64,000 bases of DNA from Pseudomonas canadensis (GCF_000503215.1 NZ_AYTD01000011.1:310001-374000); one strand, 5' to 3'. Counted from the stretch's first letter, positions 29,066-38,083 are shown. The notes: generated from the sequence alone by a model not told the origin. Numbers and translations are program-made.

Positions 29066-29770
29066 ATGCTGCCTTCGCCCCGCAAGCCTTACGCCAATGC
29101 TGCACTCGCTCACCGGCAACGCTGGCGGGGCCGAGTCGGGCTGATGCTAGTGGCCAGCCTGTCGGTACTGGCGGGCATGACCGACGCCATCGGCTTCATG
29201 GCGAGCGGCGATTTCGTTTCGTTCATGAGCGGCAACACCACGCGTCTGGCGGTGGCGATCAGCGCGGGGGATCTTGGGCTGACCGGACGGCTGTTGTTGC
29301 TGGTCGCGACATTTGTGGTCGGCAACGCGTTGGGGGTGGTGGTCAGTCGAATGAGCCGTCGCCACGCCTTGCCGTTGCTGCTGTGTATTGCGGCGTTGTT
29401 GTGCGGCGCGGCATGGCTGCCTTATGCGGACGCGCTGCCCGCGCTGCTGGCGGCGATCATCGCGATGGGCATGCTTAATGCCGCTGTGGAAGAGGTCAAC
29501 GGTTTGCCGGTGGGGCTGACTTATGTCACCGGGGCGCTTTCGCGTTTTGGTCGTGGGCTGGGGCGCTGGTTGCTCGGAGAGCGACGCAGTGGCTGGCGCG
29601 TACAGTTGATCCCATGGGCAGGCATGTTCGTGGGGGCGGTGATTGGCGCACTGCTGGAACAGCAGATGGGCTTGAAAGCGCTGATGGTCAGCGGCGTGTT
29701 GGCGGGGTTGCTGGGGTTGGTGTCACTGAAGATTCCCCGTCGCTGGCACTTGGGCTACATGCCGCGTTGA
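29066..29770 (+). CDS. YoaK/DUF1275-family membrane protein
   Basis: This 234-residue inner-membrane protein has about six TM helices. The DUF1275 signature is present in the first half (GMTDAIGF...FVSFMSGNTTRLAV). The biochemical role of the family is unknown; a transport function is often assumed. It lies 70 bp after the ABC-F gene with a GAGGAA site before ATG. Confidence 0.88.
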   Translation: MLPSPRKPYANAALAHRQRWRGRVGLMLVASLSVLAGMTDAIGFMASGDFVSFMSGNTTRLAVAISAGDLGLTGRLLLLVATFVVGNALGVVVSRMSRRHALPLLLCIAALLCGAAWLPYADALPALLAAIIAMGMLNAAVEEVNGLPVGLTYVTGALSRFGRGLGRWLLGERRSGWRVQLIPWAGMFVGAVIGALLEQQMGLKALMVSGVLAGLLGLVSLKIPRRWHLGYMPR

Positions 29771-29784
29771 AGAAAGGAAGGGAT

Positions 29785-29847
29785 GCTCGCCCGACGTTTA
29801 GGCCTCGACGTCCGTGTACTGGTAAAGAGCCATCATGTCGGGCGAGC
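29785..29847. repeat. 11-bp inverted repeat with 41-nt loop
   Basis: GCTCGCCCGAC at 29785-29795 pairs with GTCGGGCGAGC at 29837-29847, shortly after the YoaK stop. There is no T-run, so it is not a simple terminator. It may be a REP-like element or an mRNA 3'-end stabiliser. Confidence 0.5.
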
Positions 29848-29916
29848 GGGTGAATCATAAGCTAATGCCCGGCGGCTGTCGTGCCAGGCATTTCCTAAAT
29901 CGTCTAAGGCAATGGA

Positions 29917-30270
29917 TTACAGGCAGGTCGCGAGTGCGGCCAAACGACGCTTGGCGGGCATGTTGTCTTCTGCGGCGTAGTACTTGATGGAAGAACCGGC
30001 ACCCGCGCTTTGCACATCAACAAAGTAATCGCCAGCGGTGGTGTACACGGTGTAACCGCCCGCCTCGATCGGTTCCTTGAAGCCGCCGGCATCAACGCCG
30101 AACACACTTTCGTCCTGCCAGCCGAACTGCACGCATTCGGCAACGACAAGGGTGGCCTTGTCCGACGCCAGGGTCTTGTAGGGCGTTCCTGCGCGCGCTT
30201 CTTTCATCTTCGAACCCGCGCAACCGGCCAGGGCCGCCAGTACCAGTGCGCCAATTACCACCTTGTGCAT
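29917..30270 (-). CDS. Putative lipoprotein (117 aa), second copy of a small family
   Basis: The type II signal peptide MHKVVIGALVLAALAGC puts the lipidated Cys at 17. The mature region includes AECVQFGWQDESVFG and ends RRLAALATCL, with Cys near the C-terminus. It resembles the 117-aa lipoprotein at 17841-18194 in size, Cys placement and the SSIKYY/SSIKLY strand. The start at 30270 is chosen to begin at the signal peptide. Function unknown. Confidence 0.8.
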   Translation of the reverse strand: MHKVVIGALVLAALAGCAGSKMKEARAGTPYKTLASDKATLVVAECVQFGWQDESVFGVDAGGFKEPIEAGGYTVYTTAGDYFVDVQSAGAGSSIKYYAAEDNMPAKRRLAALATCL

Positions 30271-30407
30271 GCCATTGCTCCGTTGGAAAAAAACGCGACT
30301 GTAACATTGCCGCGTACCGGACTGACGACTGCATGAACTTTGTTTCACTGTAAAGGGAGAAGGCGCGGCCTATATTGGCCACGCTCATTTTTAGAAGTCT
30401 GCCTTCG

Positions 30408-30432
30408 GCCCGCCGTCCCGCGGGCTTTTTTT
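30408..30432 (+). terminator. Orphan rho-independent terminator on the plus strand
   Basis: GCCCGC / GCGGGC stem, 6-nt loop and seven T at 30408-30432. The genes on both sides are on the minus strand, so it does not end either. A TATATT hexamer at 30371-30376 leaves room for a short plus-strand transcript. Confidence 0.6.
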
Positions 30433-30442
30433 CGCCTGGGTT

Positions 30443-30754
30443 TTAGAGCAACCAGCGGAACAGGTAGAACAACGCCATGCTCAACAACACGGTGACCAGC
30501 ACATTGCGCGTCCAGTACATCAGCCCCACCGCGCTGATACCCGCCAACAGGTAAGGGTTGGCCGGGCTCAGGTTCAGATGATGATCCGCCAGGAAAATGA
30601 TCGGCCCGCAAATTGCCGTGAGCATGCCCGGCACTGCAAACCCGAGAAATTCCCGCGCCCCTCGGTTGAGGCGCACTGGCAGGCGCGGCTCGATAAACAG
30701 GTAACGGTTGAAAAAGACCACCAGGCCCATCGCCACGATCATGATGTAGATCAT
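30443..30754 (-). CDS. azlD: AzlD-type branched-chain amino acid export subunit
   Basis: This 103-residue, very hydrophobic protein has three to four TM helices of the AzlD family, the small partner of AzlC. The start at 30754 overlaps the azlC stop by 4 bp, the usual coupling. The pair exports branched-chain amino acids (and related analogues) across the inner membrane in other bacteria; substrate specificity here is inferred. Confidence 0.88.
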   Translation of the reverse strand: MIYIMIVAMGLVVFFNRYLFIEPRLPVRLNRGAREFLGFAVPGMLTAICGPIIFLADHHLNLSPANPYLLAGISAVGLMYWTRNVLVTVLLSMALFYLFRWLL

Positions 30755-31446
30755 TGCTGCCCTACTCCCAGTCGCTTGCAGGCATAACCCGCGCTCATGC
30801 CCAGTACGCCGGACACCACGACCGCCGATTCCCAATGCAGGAAACTCAGCCACACCGAAAACACCAGTGACACCGCCACGCAGACCACAGTGGGGACGTC
30901 ACGCACCACCGGCGTGATCAGCGCGATAAAGGTGGCGGCGATGGAAAACTCCAGGCCCAGTTGGTCAAGACCGGGGATGCTCTTGCCGAGCACGATGCCG
31001 GCCAGAGTGAACAGGTTCCAGGCGATATAGAACGTCAGCCCCACACCCAGCGCATACCAGCGGTTGAAGGTCTCACGGTCGTAGTGGCTGACCAGTGCGA
31101 AGAATTCATCGGTGAGCAGAAAGCCCAGGCTCATGCGCCAGCGGGTCTTGAGCGGCGACAAAATCGGACGCAGGTGCATGCCGTAGAGCAAATGCTGGGA
31201 GGTCAGCAGCAAGGTGGTCAACACGATTGAAATCAGACTGGCGCCACTCTTGACCATGCCGATGGCGACCAATTGCGCCGCACCGGCAAACACGATGGCG
31301 GACAACCCCTGAGCTTCCAACGGGCTGAACTGCGCATCGATGGCCATGGAACCGGCCAGCAGTCCCCAAGGCGCGCAGGCCAGGGACAAGGGAATAACGG
31401 CAATGGCGCCGCGAGCGAAGGCGTAATGCGGTAAGGCGGTAGGCAT
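30751..31446 (-). CDS. azlC: AzlC-type branched-chain amino acid exporter
   Basis: This 231-residue inner-membrane protein has about seven to eight TM helices and AzlC family features (PWGLLAGSMAIDAQFSPLEA, YGMHLRP, LLTDEFFAL). It is the first gene of azlCD. No regulator is adjacent; an AraC/LysE pair lies several kb away and is unrelated in sequence. Confidence 0.9.
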   Translation of the reverse strand: MPTALPHYAFARGAIAVIPLSLACAPWGLLAGSMAIDAQFSPLEAQGLSAIVFAGAAQLVAIGMVKSGASLISIVLTTLLLTSQHLLYGMHLRPILSPLKTRWRMSLGFLLTDEFFALVSHYDRETFNRWYALGVGLTFYIAWNLFTLAGIVLGKSIPGLDQLGLEFSIAATFIALITPVVRDVPTVVCVAVSLVFSVWLSFLHWESAVVVSGVLGMSAGYACKRLGVGQQ

Positions 31447-31517
31447 GGAAACGGCTCATCGACAGACAGTCGACAAGCATGCCAGCACAACAATGGGCTT
31501 GTCTTGAACGATCTTGC

Positions 31518-31733
31518 TCAGGCGAGCCGGACCGACACCTGCTCCACCGAATCACGCGCTTCGCGCAACTCATAGGCATCCTGATTGAGCCGGTGAATGG
31601 TATTGAGCAGGCGCTGGCGCAGCACTTCATCACCGAGTTTTTCAACGGCGCGCATCAGGTCGAACGCCGCGGTTTCGTTATTTTCCGCGACGGAATCCAG
31701 GGTCTTGCGCAGGTTGCGAGTGGCACGGGTCAC
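31518..31733 (-). CDS. Small helical hypothetical protein (71 aa)
   Basis: This 71-residue, charged, predicted all-helical protein (MTRATRNLRKTLDSVAENNE...) has heptad-like spacing but no known domain. It sits alone between azlC and the divergent ars operon. It looks like a conserved Pseudomonas small cytoplasmic protein, with no function that I can name. Confidence 0.65.
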   Translation of the reverse strand: MTRATRNLRKTLDSVAENNETAAFDLMRAVEKLGDEVLRQRLLNTIHRLNQDAYELREARDSVEQVSVRLA

Positions 31734-31850
31734 GCGGGTTCTTCCTTCATCAGCAATGGGCAGGCACTTTAGGACATTCGTGTTTCATTTTAATTTCAAA
31801 CACTTGTGGCGGATTCCACGGCATTTGATCCATATCAATTGAAACGGGGT

Positions 31851-31895
31851 TTGACTGATACATATGGAAATCCGTATATTCGAATAACCATATAT
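31851..31895 (+). promoter_or_regulatory. arsR promoter and candidate ArsR operator
   Basis: TTGACT (-35, 31851-31856) and TATATT (-10, 31875-31880) are 18 bp apart. A perfect 10-bp palindrome TATTCGAATA at 31877-31886 overlaps the -10, and outer arms CATATGG (31861-31867) / CCATATA (31888-31894) flank it. Overlap of dyads with the promoter fits autorepression by ArsR. Confidence 0.65.
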
Positions 31896-31910
31896 ACACA
31901 GGCCTTGGCC

Positions 31911-32267
31911 ATGTCGGACCTCATCGCCCCACCCACCCTCTTCAAATGCCTGGCCGATGCCACCCGGGCACGCCTGACGTTACTGATCCTGCGTGAAGGC
32001 GAACTTTGCGTGTGCGAACTGATCCATGCCTTGGATGACAGCCAGCCCAAGATCTCCCGCCACTTGGCGCAACTGCGCAGTTGCGGGTTGCTGCTGGATC
32101 GTCGTCAGGGTCAATGGATCTACTACCGCATCAACCCGGCATTGCCCGAGTGGGTGACCGAAGTGCTGCTTACCACCCTACAAGCCAACCAGCCATGGTT
32201 GCATAACGACGCGCAGCGTCTGGATGCAATGGGCGACAGACCACAACGGGCCAGCACCTGCTGCTGA
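31911..32267 (+). CDS. arsR: Arsenical resistance repressor ArsR
   Basis: This 118-residue ArsR/SmtB winged-helix repressor has the As(III)-binding pair at Cys33 and Cys35 in ELCVCEL, on the DNA-recognition helix side (type I, E. coli-like). The C-terminus ends in STCC, which may add thiol ligands. The start at 31911 gives the normal length; the longer reading from 31806 includes promoter sequence. It heads arsRBCH. Confidence 0.93.
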   Translation: MSDLIAPPTLFKCLADATRARLTLLILREGELCVCELIHALDDSQPKISRHLAQLRSCGLLLDRRQGQWIYYRINPALPEWVTEVLLTTLQANQPWLHNDAQRLDAMGDRPQRASTCC

Positions 32268-32286
32268 GCCATCGGAGCCTTTATTC

Positions 32287-33570
32287 ATGCTTGTCGCAAT
32301 TGCCATTTTCATCTTCACCATCGTCCTGGTCATCTGGCAGCCCAAAGGTTTGGGTGTCGGCTGGAGCGCCACGATGGGCGCGATCCTGGCCCTCGCCTGC
32401 GGCGTGATCAGCGTGACTGACATTCCCGTGGTGTGGCACATCATCTGGAATGCCACGGGGACCTTTGTCGCGCTGATCATCATCAGCCTGTTACTGGACG
32501 AAGCCGGCTTCTTTGCCTGGACTGCGCTGCATGTCGCACGCTGGGGACGTGGACGCGGCCGACGTTTGTTTGCCTATATGGTGTTGCTCGGCGCCTTGGT
32601 CTCGGCGCTGTTCGCCAACGACGGCGCGGCACTGATCCTGACGCCGATCGTGATGTCGATGCTGCTGGCGCTGCGCTTTTCTCCAGCGGCCACCTTGGCG
32701 TTCGTCATGGGCGCGGGCTTTATCGCTGATACGGCGAGCCTGCCGCTGGTGGTGTCGAACCTGGTGAATATCGTCTCGGCCGACTACTTCAAGATCGGCT
32801 TCAACGAATACGCCGCCGTGATGGTGCCGGTGAACTTTGTCAGCGTCGCGGCCACGCTGGCGGTGCTGCTGTGGTTCTTCCGCCGCGACATCCCGCAAAC
32901 CTACGACCCCGCGGACCTTGAGGACCCCGCCAGCGCCATCCACGACCGCGCCACCTTCCGTGCCGGTTGGTGGGTGCTGGGCATCCTGCTGGTAGGCTGC
33001 TTTGCACTGGAACCGCTGGGCATTCCGATCAGCGCGATTTCCGCCGTGTGCGCCGTGCTCCTGCTGGTGATCGCCGCCAAGGGCCACAAGATTTCCACGC
33101 GCAAAGTACTGAAGGAAGCGCCGTGGCAGATCGTGGTTTTTTCCCTCGGTATGTACCTGGTGGTCTATGGCTTGCGTAACGCCGGCCTCACCACCTACCT
33201 GGCGACCTGGCTCGATACCTTCGCCACTTACGGCGTGTGGGGCGCAGCCATGGGCACGGGCGTGCTGACGGCGTTGCTGTCCTCGGCGATGAACAACCTG
33301 CCGACGGTGTTGATCGGCGCGCTGTCCATTGAGTCCAGCCATGCCGTGGGCGTGGTCAAGGACGCGATGATCTACGCCAACGTGATCGGCAGTGACCTGG
33401 GCCCGAAAATCACCCCCATCGGCAGCCTCGCCACCTTGCTGTGGCTGCATATCCTGGCACGCAAGGGCATCACCATCACCTGGGGCTACTACTTCAAGGT
33501 CGGCATTGTGCTGACCTTGCCGGTGCTGTTGATCACCCTCGCCGCCCTCGCCTTGCGACTGAGTTTCTAA
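32287..33570 (+). CDS. arsB: Arsenite efflux transporter ArsB
   Basis: This 427-residue arsenite/antimonite antiporter has about 12 TM helices, with the ArsB family N-terminus ([20 protein letters not shown]) and the [12 protein letters not shown] motif. It can extrude As(OH)3 alone using the membrane potential. It lies 19 bp after arsR. Confidence 0.95.
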   Translation: MLVAIAIFIFTIVLVIWQPKGLGVGWSATMGAILALACGVISVTDIPVVWHIIWNATGTFVALIIISLLLDEAGFFAWTALHVARWGRGRGRRLFAYMVLLGALVSALFANDGAALILTPIVMSMLLALRFSPAATLAFVMGAGFIADTASLPLVVSNLVNIVSADYFKIGFNEYAAVMVPVNFVSVAATLAVLLWFFRRDIPQTYDPADLEDPASAIHDRATFRAGWWVLGILLVGCFALEPLGIPISAISAVCAVLLLVIAAKGHKISTRKVLKEAPWQIVVFSLGMYLVVYGLRNAGLTTYLATWLDTFATYGVWGAAMGTGVLTALLSSAMNNLPTVLIGALSIESSHAVGVVKDAMIYANVIGSDLGPKITPIGSLATLLWLHILARKGITITWGYYFKVGIVLTLPVLLITLAALALRLSF

Positions 33571-33584
33571 AAGGAGATCGCTCC

Positions 33585-34055
33585 ATGAAAGTCCTGTTCA
33601 TGTGTACCGCCAACAGCTGCCGCAGCATCCTGTCCGAAGCGATGTTCAACCACTTGGCGCCAGACGGTTTCGAGGCGATCAGCTCCGGCAGCTTTCCCAA
33701 GGGCTTGGTCCTGCCGCGCAGCCTGAGCACCTTGCAGGCCGCCGGCATCCGCACCGAAGGCCTGTACAGCAAAGGCAACGACGTGTTCGAAGGCAGCCCG
33801 CCGGACGTGGTGATTACCGTGTGCGACAAGGCGGCCGGCGAAGCTTGCCCGGTGTATTTCGGGCCAGCGGTAAAGGCGCACTGGGGGTTGGAAGACCCTT
33901 CGGATGTGCAGGGTGACGATGCACGCGTGCAGGCGGCATTCGACGCCACGCTGAAGACCATTGCCACGCGCTGTCGAGCGTTTTTCATCCTGCCGTTTGC
34001 CGAGCTCAGCCCAACTGAACTCAAGGCAGAACTCGCTCGAATTGCCGAGCTGTAA
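33585..34055 (+). CDS. arsC: Arsenate reductase ArsC (low-Mr phosphatase type)
   Basis: This 156-residue enzyme has the LMW-PTPase P-loop CX5R at Cys7-Arg13 (CTANSCRS), and Cys80 and Cys88 ([14 protein letters not shown]) correspond to the redox relay of the thioredoxin-coupled class (Cys82/Cys89 in S. aureus). It reduces arsenate to arsenite for ArsB. An AAGGAG ribosome site precedes the start. Confidence 0.95.
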   Translation: MKVLFMCTANSCRSILSEAMFNHLAPDGFEAISSGSFPKGLVLPRSLSTLQAAGIRTEGLYSKGNDVFEGSPPDVVITVCDKAAGEACPVYFGPAVKAHWGLEDPSDVQGDDARVQAAFDATLKTIATRCRAFFILPFAELSPTELKAELARIAEL

Positions 34056-34066
34056 TCGGAGGCCCT

Positions 34067-34753
34067 ATGACCACCCTGCCCAACCTGGACCTGACCCTGT
34101 TCCCGTCAAAATCGGACGGCTCAGCCCAACCACCGCGCATCCTGCTGCTCTACGGCTCGACCCGCGAACGCTCCTTCAGCCGGCTGCTGGTAGAAGAAGC
34201 CGCACGCCTGTTGCAGCACTTCGGTGCGCAAACGCGCATCTTCAACCCCAGCGGTTTGCCACTGCCCGACGATGCGCCGCGTGACCACCCCAAAGTCCAA
34301 GAGCTGCTGGAACTGATGCAGTGGTCCGAAGGCCAGGTGTGGTGCTCACCCGAGCGCCACGGTTCGATGTCAGCGGTGTTCAAGGCGCAGCTCGACTGGG
34401 TGCCGCTGGCCCTTGGCGCCGTGCGCCCGACCCAAGGTAAAACTTTGGCGGTGATGCAGGTGTCCGGCGGCTCGCAGTCCTTCAATACGGTTAACCAGTT
34501 GCGCGTGCTGGGGCGCTGGATGCGCATGTTCACCATCCCCAATCAATCCTCGGTGCCCAAGGCGTTCATGGAGTTCGACGATCAGGACCGCATGAAGCCC
34601 TCCGCCCTGTACGACCGCGTGGTCGATGTAATGGAGGAACTGGTGAAGTTCACCCTGCTGCTGCGCGAGCGCCCGGACCTGGTGGACCGCTATTCGGAGC
34701 GCAAGGAAAGCGCCGACGAACTCTCGCACCGCGTCAATCAACGGTCGATCTGA
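34067..34753 (+). CDS. arsH: NADPH-dependent FMN reductase ArsH
   Basis: This 228-residue flavodoxin-fold protein has an FMN phosphate-binding loop in [20 protein letters not shown] and the ArsH motif [15 protein letters not shown]. ArsH reduces quinones and oxidises trivalent organoarsenicals such as methylarsenite, giving resistance beyond inorganic arsenic. It is the last gene of arsRBCH, 11 bp after arsC. Confidence 0.95.
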   Translation: MTTLPNLDLTLFPSKSDGSAQPPRILLLYGSTRERSFSRLLVEEAARLLQHFGAQTRIFNPSGLPLPDDAPRDHPKVQELLELMQWSEGQVWCSPERHGSMSAVFKAQLDWVPLALGAVRPTQGKTLAVMQVSGGSQSFNTVNQLRVLGRWMRMFTIPNQSSVPKAFMEFDDQDRMKPSALYDRVVDVMEELVKFTLLLRERPDLVDRYSERKESADELSHRVNQRSI

Positions 34754-34803
34754 GCCCGCTTGCCAGCGTATGCTCGTGCCTGTCTCCTGACTGAGTTGAA
34801 TCA

Positions 34804-35613
34804 ATGAGCGCCGTGCGACACGCCTGGCTGGGCCGCTATGAAATCAGCAGCACCGCCTGCACCGGCCTGACCTTTGCCCGTCATAGTCATGATGAATGCG
34901 TGATCGGCGTGAACCTGCTGGGCGAAGAAAAAGTCTGGCTCGACCGTCGGGAGTTCCACGCCGGACCCGGCTCCATCACCTTGTACAACCCCGGCCAGAT
35001 TCAGGGTGGCGGCGCGGCAGACGGTGTGCCCTGGCACTTTGTGAGCCTGTACGCCACCGCGGATCAATTGGCGACGGACCTTGGGCTGGCGCATCTGGAG
35101 TTTGATCGATCACTGTGCTTCCAACCCGACCTTGCGCTGCGACTGGCGACGGCGATCAAGTGCGCGTTGAGTAACGACACGCTGGTTCGCGAACTGAATG
35201 AAGAGGCGTTGGTGCTGCTGTTGGGGGAAGTCGTGGATATCAGCGGTGTGCGTCTGCCAGGCAGCACCGGCACCGGCACCGGCACCGGCACCGGCAAGCC
35301 TCTGATCAGTCGCGCCCAGGAACTGCTTGCCGAGCAACTGCATCAACCCCTGACGCTGGACCACCTTGGCGCTGAGGTGGGTCTCTCCAAATTCCACCTG
35401 CTGCGCGCCTTCCAGAAAGAAACCGGGCTGACGCCCCGTGAGTGGGCCATGCAGTTGCGTACGCGCCGCGCCAAAGGCCTATTACGCAACGGTATGGCAG
35501 CTTCCGACGTCGCCCATCACCTGGGCTTTGCCGATCAAAGCCACCTCAATCGGCACTTTCGCTCCGCTTACGGCATCACCCCGGGTCTCTATCAAAGCGC
35601 GGTTAAACGCTGA
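34804..35613 (+). CDS. AraC-family regulator with a repeat-encoded linker
   Basis: This 269-residue protein has an N-terminal cupin sensor (about 1-150; HSHDECVIGVN) and a C-terminal double helix-turn-helix (about 170-269; LTLDHLGAEVGLSKFHLLRAF then ASDVAHHLGFADQSHLNRHF). The two are joined by an STGTGTGTGTGKP linker encoded by tandem hexamers. It is followed 74 bp later by a LysE-type exporter that it probably controls. Confidence 0.9.
   Translation: MSAVRHAWLGRYEISSTACTGLTFARHSHDECVIGVNLLGEEKVWLDRREFHAGPGSITLYNPGQIQGGGAADGVPWHFVSLYATADQLATDLGLAHLEFDRSLCFQPDLALRLATAIKCALSNDTLVRELNEEALVLLLGEVVDISGVRLPGSTGTGTGTGTGKPLISRAQELLAEQLHQPLTLDHLGAEVGLSKFHLLRAFQKETGLTPREWAMQLRTRRAKGLLRNGMAASDVAHHLGFADQSHLNRHFRSAYGITPGLYQSAVKR
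35265..35294 (+). repeat. Tandem hexamer repeat (CACCGG x5) inside the AraC gene
   Basis: Five perfect 6-bp units encode alternating Gly-Thr in the interdomain linker. Unit-number changes keep the reading frame and would only alter linker length. Confidence 0.9.
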
Positions 35614-35687
35614 ACAGCGCAATCTGGTCCAAGACACCACCTCGGCTCATCCTCACACTGCCTGCCATCTCTTGAAGGAATGTGGGC

Positions 35688-36299
35688 ATGCTGACGATCT
35701 TTTTCTACGCACTGGTATTCGGTTTCGTGTTCTGCCTCTCACCCGGCGCGGTGTTGGCAGAGACTTTGCGCCGTGGCTTGCTGCACGGCTTCACACCGGC
35801 CTTGCTGGTGCAGTTCGGTTCACTGGTGGGCGATGCAGTGTGGGCGATAATCGGCCTGACCGGCATCGCTTTGCTGATCCAGCATGACGCCGTGCGCGTG
35901 CCGTTGACGGTGGTGTGTGCGTTGTACCTGGCTTGGCTCGGCATTCGCAGCCTGATCGACGCCTGGAAGCTACCTGAGTCAGACGATGCACCCGCCAGCA
36001 CTCGGCAAAACGCACTGGCCACCGGGGCGGCGATCTCCCTGGCCAACCCGAAAAACATTGTTTACTGGGGCGCGTTGGGCAGCGCGCTGTCAGGCATCGT
36101 CGGCACCACGCCCAGCCACGGGCAGACGCTGATGTTCTTTGCCGGCTTCATGCTGGCGTCGGTGCTGTCGTGCTTTCTGCTCGCGGGGCTGGTCAACTTG
36201 TTGCGCCAGAATGCCTCGCCCACCTGGCAGCGCATCAGTTATGCCGCCTGTGGGCTGGTGCTGATCTATCTGGCGATATTGGCCGCGCAAGGCATTTGA
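35688..36299 (+). CDS. LysE-family translocator
   Basis: This 203-residue inner-membrane exporter has six TM helices and the LysE/RhtB signature near the N-terminus (FCLSPGAVLAETLRRGLLHG) plus NPKNIVYWGAL in the second half. It likely exports an amino acid or related metabolite. ATG 35688 is favoured over GTG 35682 by GAAGGA spacing. Downstream of an AraC regulator, probably its target. Confidence 0.88.
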   Translation: MLTIFFYALVFGFVFCLSPGAVLAETLRRGLLHGFTPALLVQFGSLVGDAVWAIIGLTGIALLIQHDAVRVPLTVVCALYLAWLGIRSLIDAWKLPESDDAPASTRQNALATGAAISLANPKNIVYWGALGSALSGIVGTTPSHGQTLMFFAGFMLASVLSCFLLAGLVNLLRQNASPTWQRISYAACGLVLIYLAILAAQGI

Positions 36300-37607
36300 T
36301 CAAGCTGGCCAGCGGCGGTGCAGGTCATCGATGACGTAGGCATGCCCGTGCATTCCCGCTTTATTGCGTGCCAAGTGCGGATGCCCCCCGGGCAGATCAG
36401 GGTGTTCATGCACCACCGCAGGTTGCTCATGTTCTGGCCGCCAGAGGCTGGCGCAGGCGATCAGTGCCAAGGTAGCCACAAACGCCAGGCTGGCAAATGT
36501 CTGCGACATTCCGAAGTTGGCACTGAGCCAGCCGGCCAAGGGGTAAGTCAGCAGCCAGCAGACATGCGACAACGCGAATTGCGCAGCAAACAACGCAGGC
36601 CGGTCTTCGGCATGAGCGGAGCGACGCAACAGGCGCCCGCCTGGGGTCTGCCCCAGGGAATAACCCAGGCCCAGCATCCACCACAACAGCAGCATTTGTC
36701 GGTAATCCGACAGGTAGACACCCACGCTGAGCCCCATGATCAGCAAGCCGGCGCCTGAAATCATCACGGTGCGATCACTGAGGCGCGCCAGCACCCTCGG
36801 CAACGCCCATGCAGCCATCATCGAACCGGCCCCGAACGCTGCCAGTGCAAACGCCGTGAAGCGTTGCGGCAAGGCAAATCCCGACTGTACCAGCACCACA
36901 CTGTTGACGATGACCATCGCACTCGCGGCCGCCACCGCCAGGTTGAGCGCGAGCAAACCGCGCAGACGCGGGGTCGCCAGGAAAATCCGCAGACCACGGG
37001 TGGTGCGGTCATAGATACCCCGCCGCACCGCCGCTCTGGCCTGCGGCAGCAGCACCGAAGACACCAGCAGCGCCGAGATAAAAAAGCCCACTGACGTCCC
37101 GGCAAACAAGCTGTGGAAACTGATGATGCTCAGCAACATCGCCGCGAGTATCGGGCTGATCACGCTTTCCATGTCGTACGCCAGGCGCGCAAGGGACAGG
37201 GCCTTGGTGTACTGCGCTTCATCGGGGAGGATCTCGGGAATGGTCGCTTGAAAGGTCGGCGTAAATGCCGCCGAGGCAGACTGCAGCACAAAAATCAGCA
37301 AATAGACCTGCCAGATCTCCGTGACAAACGGCAACGCCAAGGCGACCAGGGCGCGGATCAGGTCCAGGCTAACCAGCATCGCCCGGCGCGGCAAACGCTC
37401 CGCAAAGGCTGCCGCCACCGGCGCAACGCCGATATAGGCCGCCATCTTGATCGCCAACGCCGTGCCGAGCACGGTACCGGCTTGATCACCCGCCAGGTCG
37501 AATGCCAGCAGCCCCAGGGCCACCGTCGTCAAGCCAGTGCCGATCAGCGCAATAATCTGAGCGAAGAACAGGCGCCGGTACGTCTTATTGCTCAGCACAT
37601 CGAACAT
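36300..37607 (-). CDS. MFS efflux protein with His-rich tail (NreB-like)
   Basis: This 435-residue, 12-TM MFS transporter has a C-terminal cytosolic tail rich in His (HEHPDLPGGHPHLARN then MHGHAYVIDDLHRR, about 12 His in the last 50 residues). NreB-type nickel exporters have such tails. It is downstream of, and 19 bp from, a CsoR/RcnR-family repressor gene on the same strand. Nickel (or cobalt) export is therefore likely; the family call is from motif pattern. Confidence 0.85.
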   Translation of the reverse strand: MFDVLSNKTYRRLFFAQIIALIGTGLTTVALGLLAFDLAGDQAGTVLGTALAIKMAAYIGVAPVAAAFAERLPRRAMLVSLDLIRALVALALPFVTEIWQVYLLIFVLQSASAAFTPTFQATIPEILPDEAQYTKALSLARLAYDMESVISPILAAMLLSIISFHSLFAGTSVGFFISALLVSSVLLPQARAAVRRGIYDRTTRGLRIFLATPRLRGLLALNLAVAAASAMVIVNSVVLVQSGFALPQRFTAFALAAFGAGSMMAAWALPRVLARLSDRTVMISGAGLLIMGLSVGVYLSDYRQMLLLWWMLGLGYSLGQTPGGRLLRRSAHAEDRPALFAAQFALSHVCWLLTYPLAGWLSANFGMSQTFASLAFVATLALIACASLWRPEHEQPAVVHEHPDLPGGHPHLARNKAGMHGHAYVIDDLHRRWPA

Positions 37608-37626
37608 GGGAATCTCCCCTCGCGGC

Positions 37627-37893
37627 CTACAGGTACTTGGTCAGTTGCTTGAGCTCGGCCAACGAGGCCTGGCCATCCAGCGTCACGCTGCCTTCCAGGC
37701 AATGGTCGATATGGTCCTGGATCAGCGTGCGCTTGGCCTGGCAGATGGCTTTCTCCACCGCGTGCAATTGCTGGGCGATATCCACACACGGGCGCTGCCC
37801 CTCGATCATGCTGGTGATGCTGCGCAAATGACCTTCGGCACGCTTGAGGCGTTTAACGATGGCTTCGTGGGTTTGGTGGGCATGTTCGCTCAT
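37627..37893 (-). CDS. CsoR/RcnR-family metal repressor, InrS-like ligand set
   Basis: This 88-residue all-helical repressor has ligand positions Cys36, His61 and Cys65 that match the C-H-C (XYZ) set of CsoR, plus His4/His6 near the N-terminus, as in nickel-sensing InrS (His21, Cys53, His78, Cys82) and RcnR (His3). RcnR has His at the last position, so this is not a simple RcnR copy. The start at 37893 has an AGGAG site 7 nt upstream. It is co-directional with the MFS exporter, which it should repress. Confidence 0.9.
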   Translation of the reverse strand: MSEHAHQTHEAIVKRLKRAEGHLRSITSMIEGQRPCVDIAQQLHAVEKAICQAKRTLIQDHIDHCLEGSVTLDGQASLAELKQLTKYL

Positions 37894-37922
37894 TGAGAGG
37901 CTCCTTCGGCGATGCGCTGATC

Positions 37923-37943
37923 GTATCCTCCCAGGGGGGATAC
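37923..37943. promoter_or_regulatory. CsoR/RcnR-type operator
   Basis: GTATCCTCCC-A-GGGGGGATAC is a 21-bp dyad with one mismatch. A G/C tract bordered by A/T-containing ends is the hallmark of CsoR/RcnR/InrS operators. It lies 30-50 bp upstream of the repressor start. Confidence 0.75.
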
Positions 37944-38041
37944 GGGCAAGCCCGCTCATCTCCTTAGCGGAGAATAAATACCCTCACACTCGAAACCCTG
38001 ACTAAGTGTAAGTACCTAACGAAATGAAACAGGCCTTCTGT

Positions 38042-38075
38042 CTGAACGAACTCTGAACTTGTAATGAATTAATAC
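38042..38075 (+). promoter_or_regulatory. PhoP-box-like direct repeat with -10 element (mgtA distal promoter)
   Basis: On the complementary strand the sequence reads GTTCAG-N5-GTTCAG (38042-38058 in window coordinates), an exact 6-N5-6 direct repeat like PhoP boxes (GTTTA-type half-sites). TAATAC at 38070-38075 follows 11 bp later, where PhoP-dependent promoters place the -10 and dispense with a -35. Confidence 0.5.
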
Positions 38076-38083
38076 ATTAAGCG

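Noticed and set aside
35265..35294. Short tandem array as a CRISPR
   Set aside because: Units are 6 bp without spacers and lie within a coding frame.
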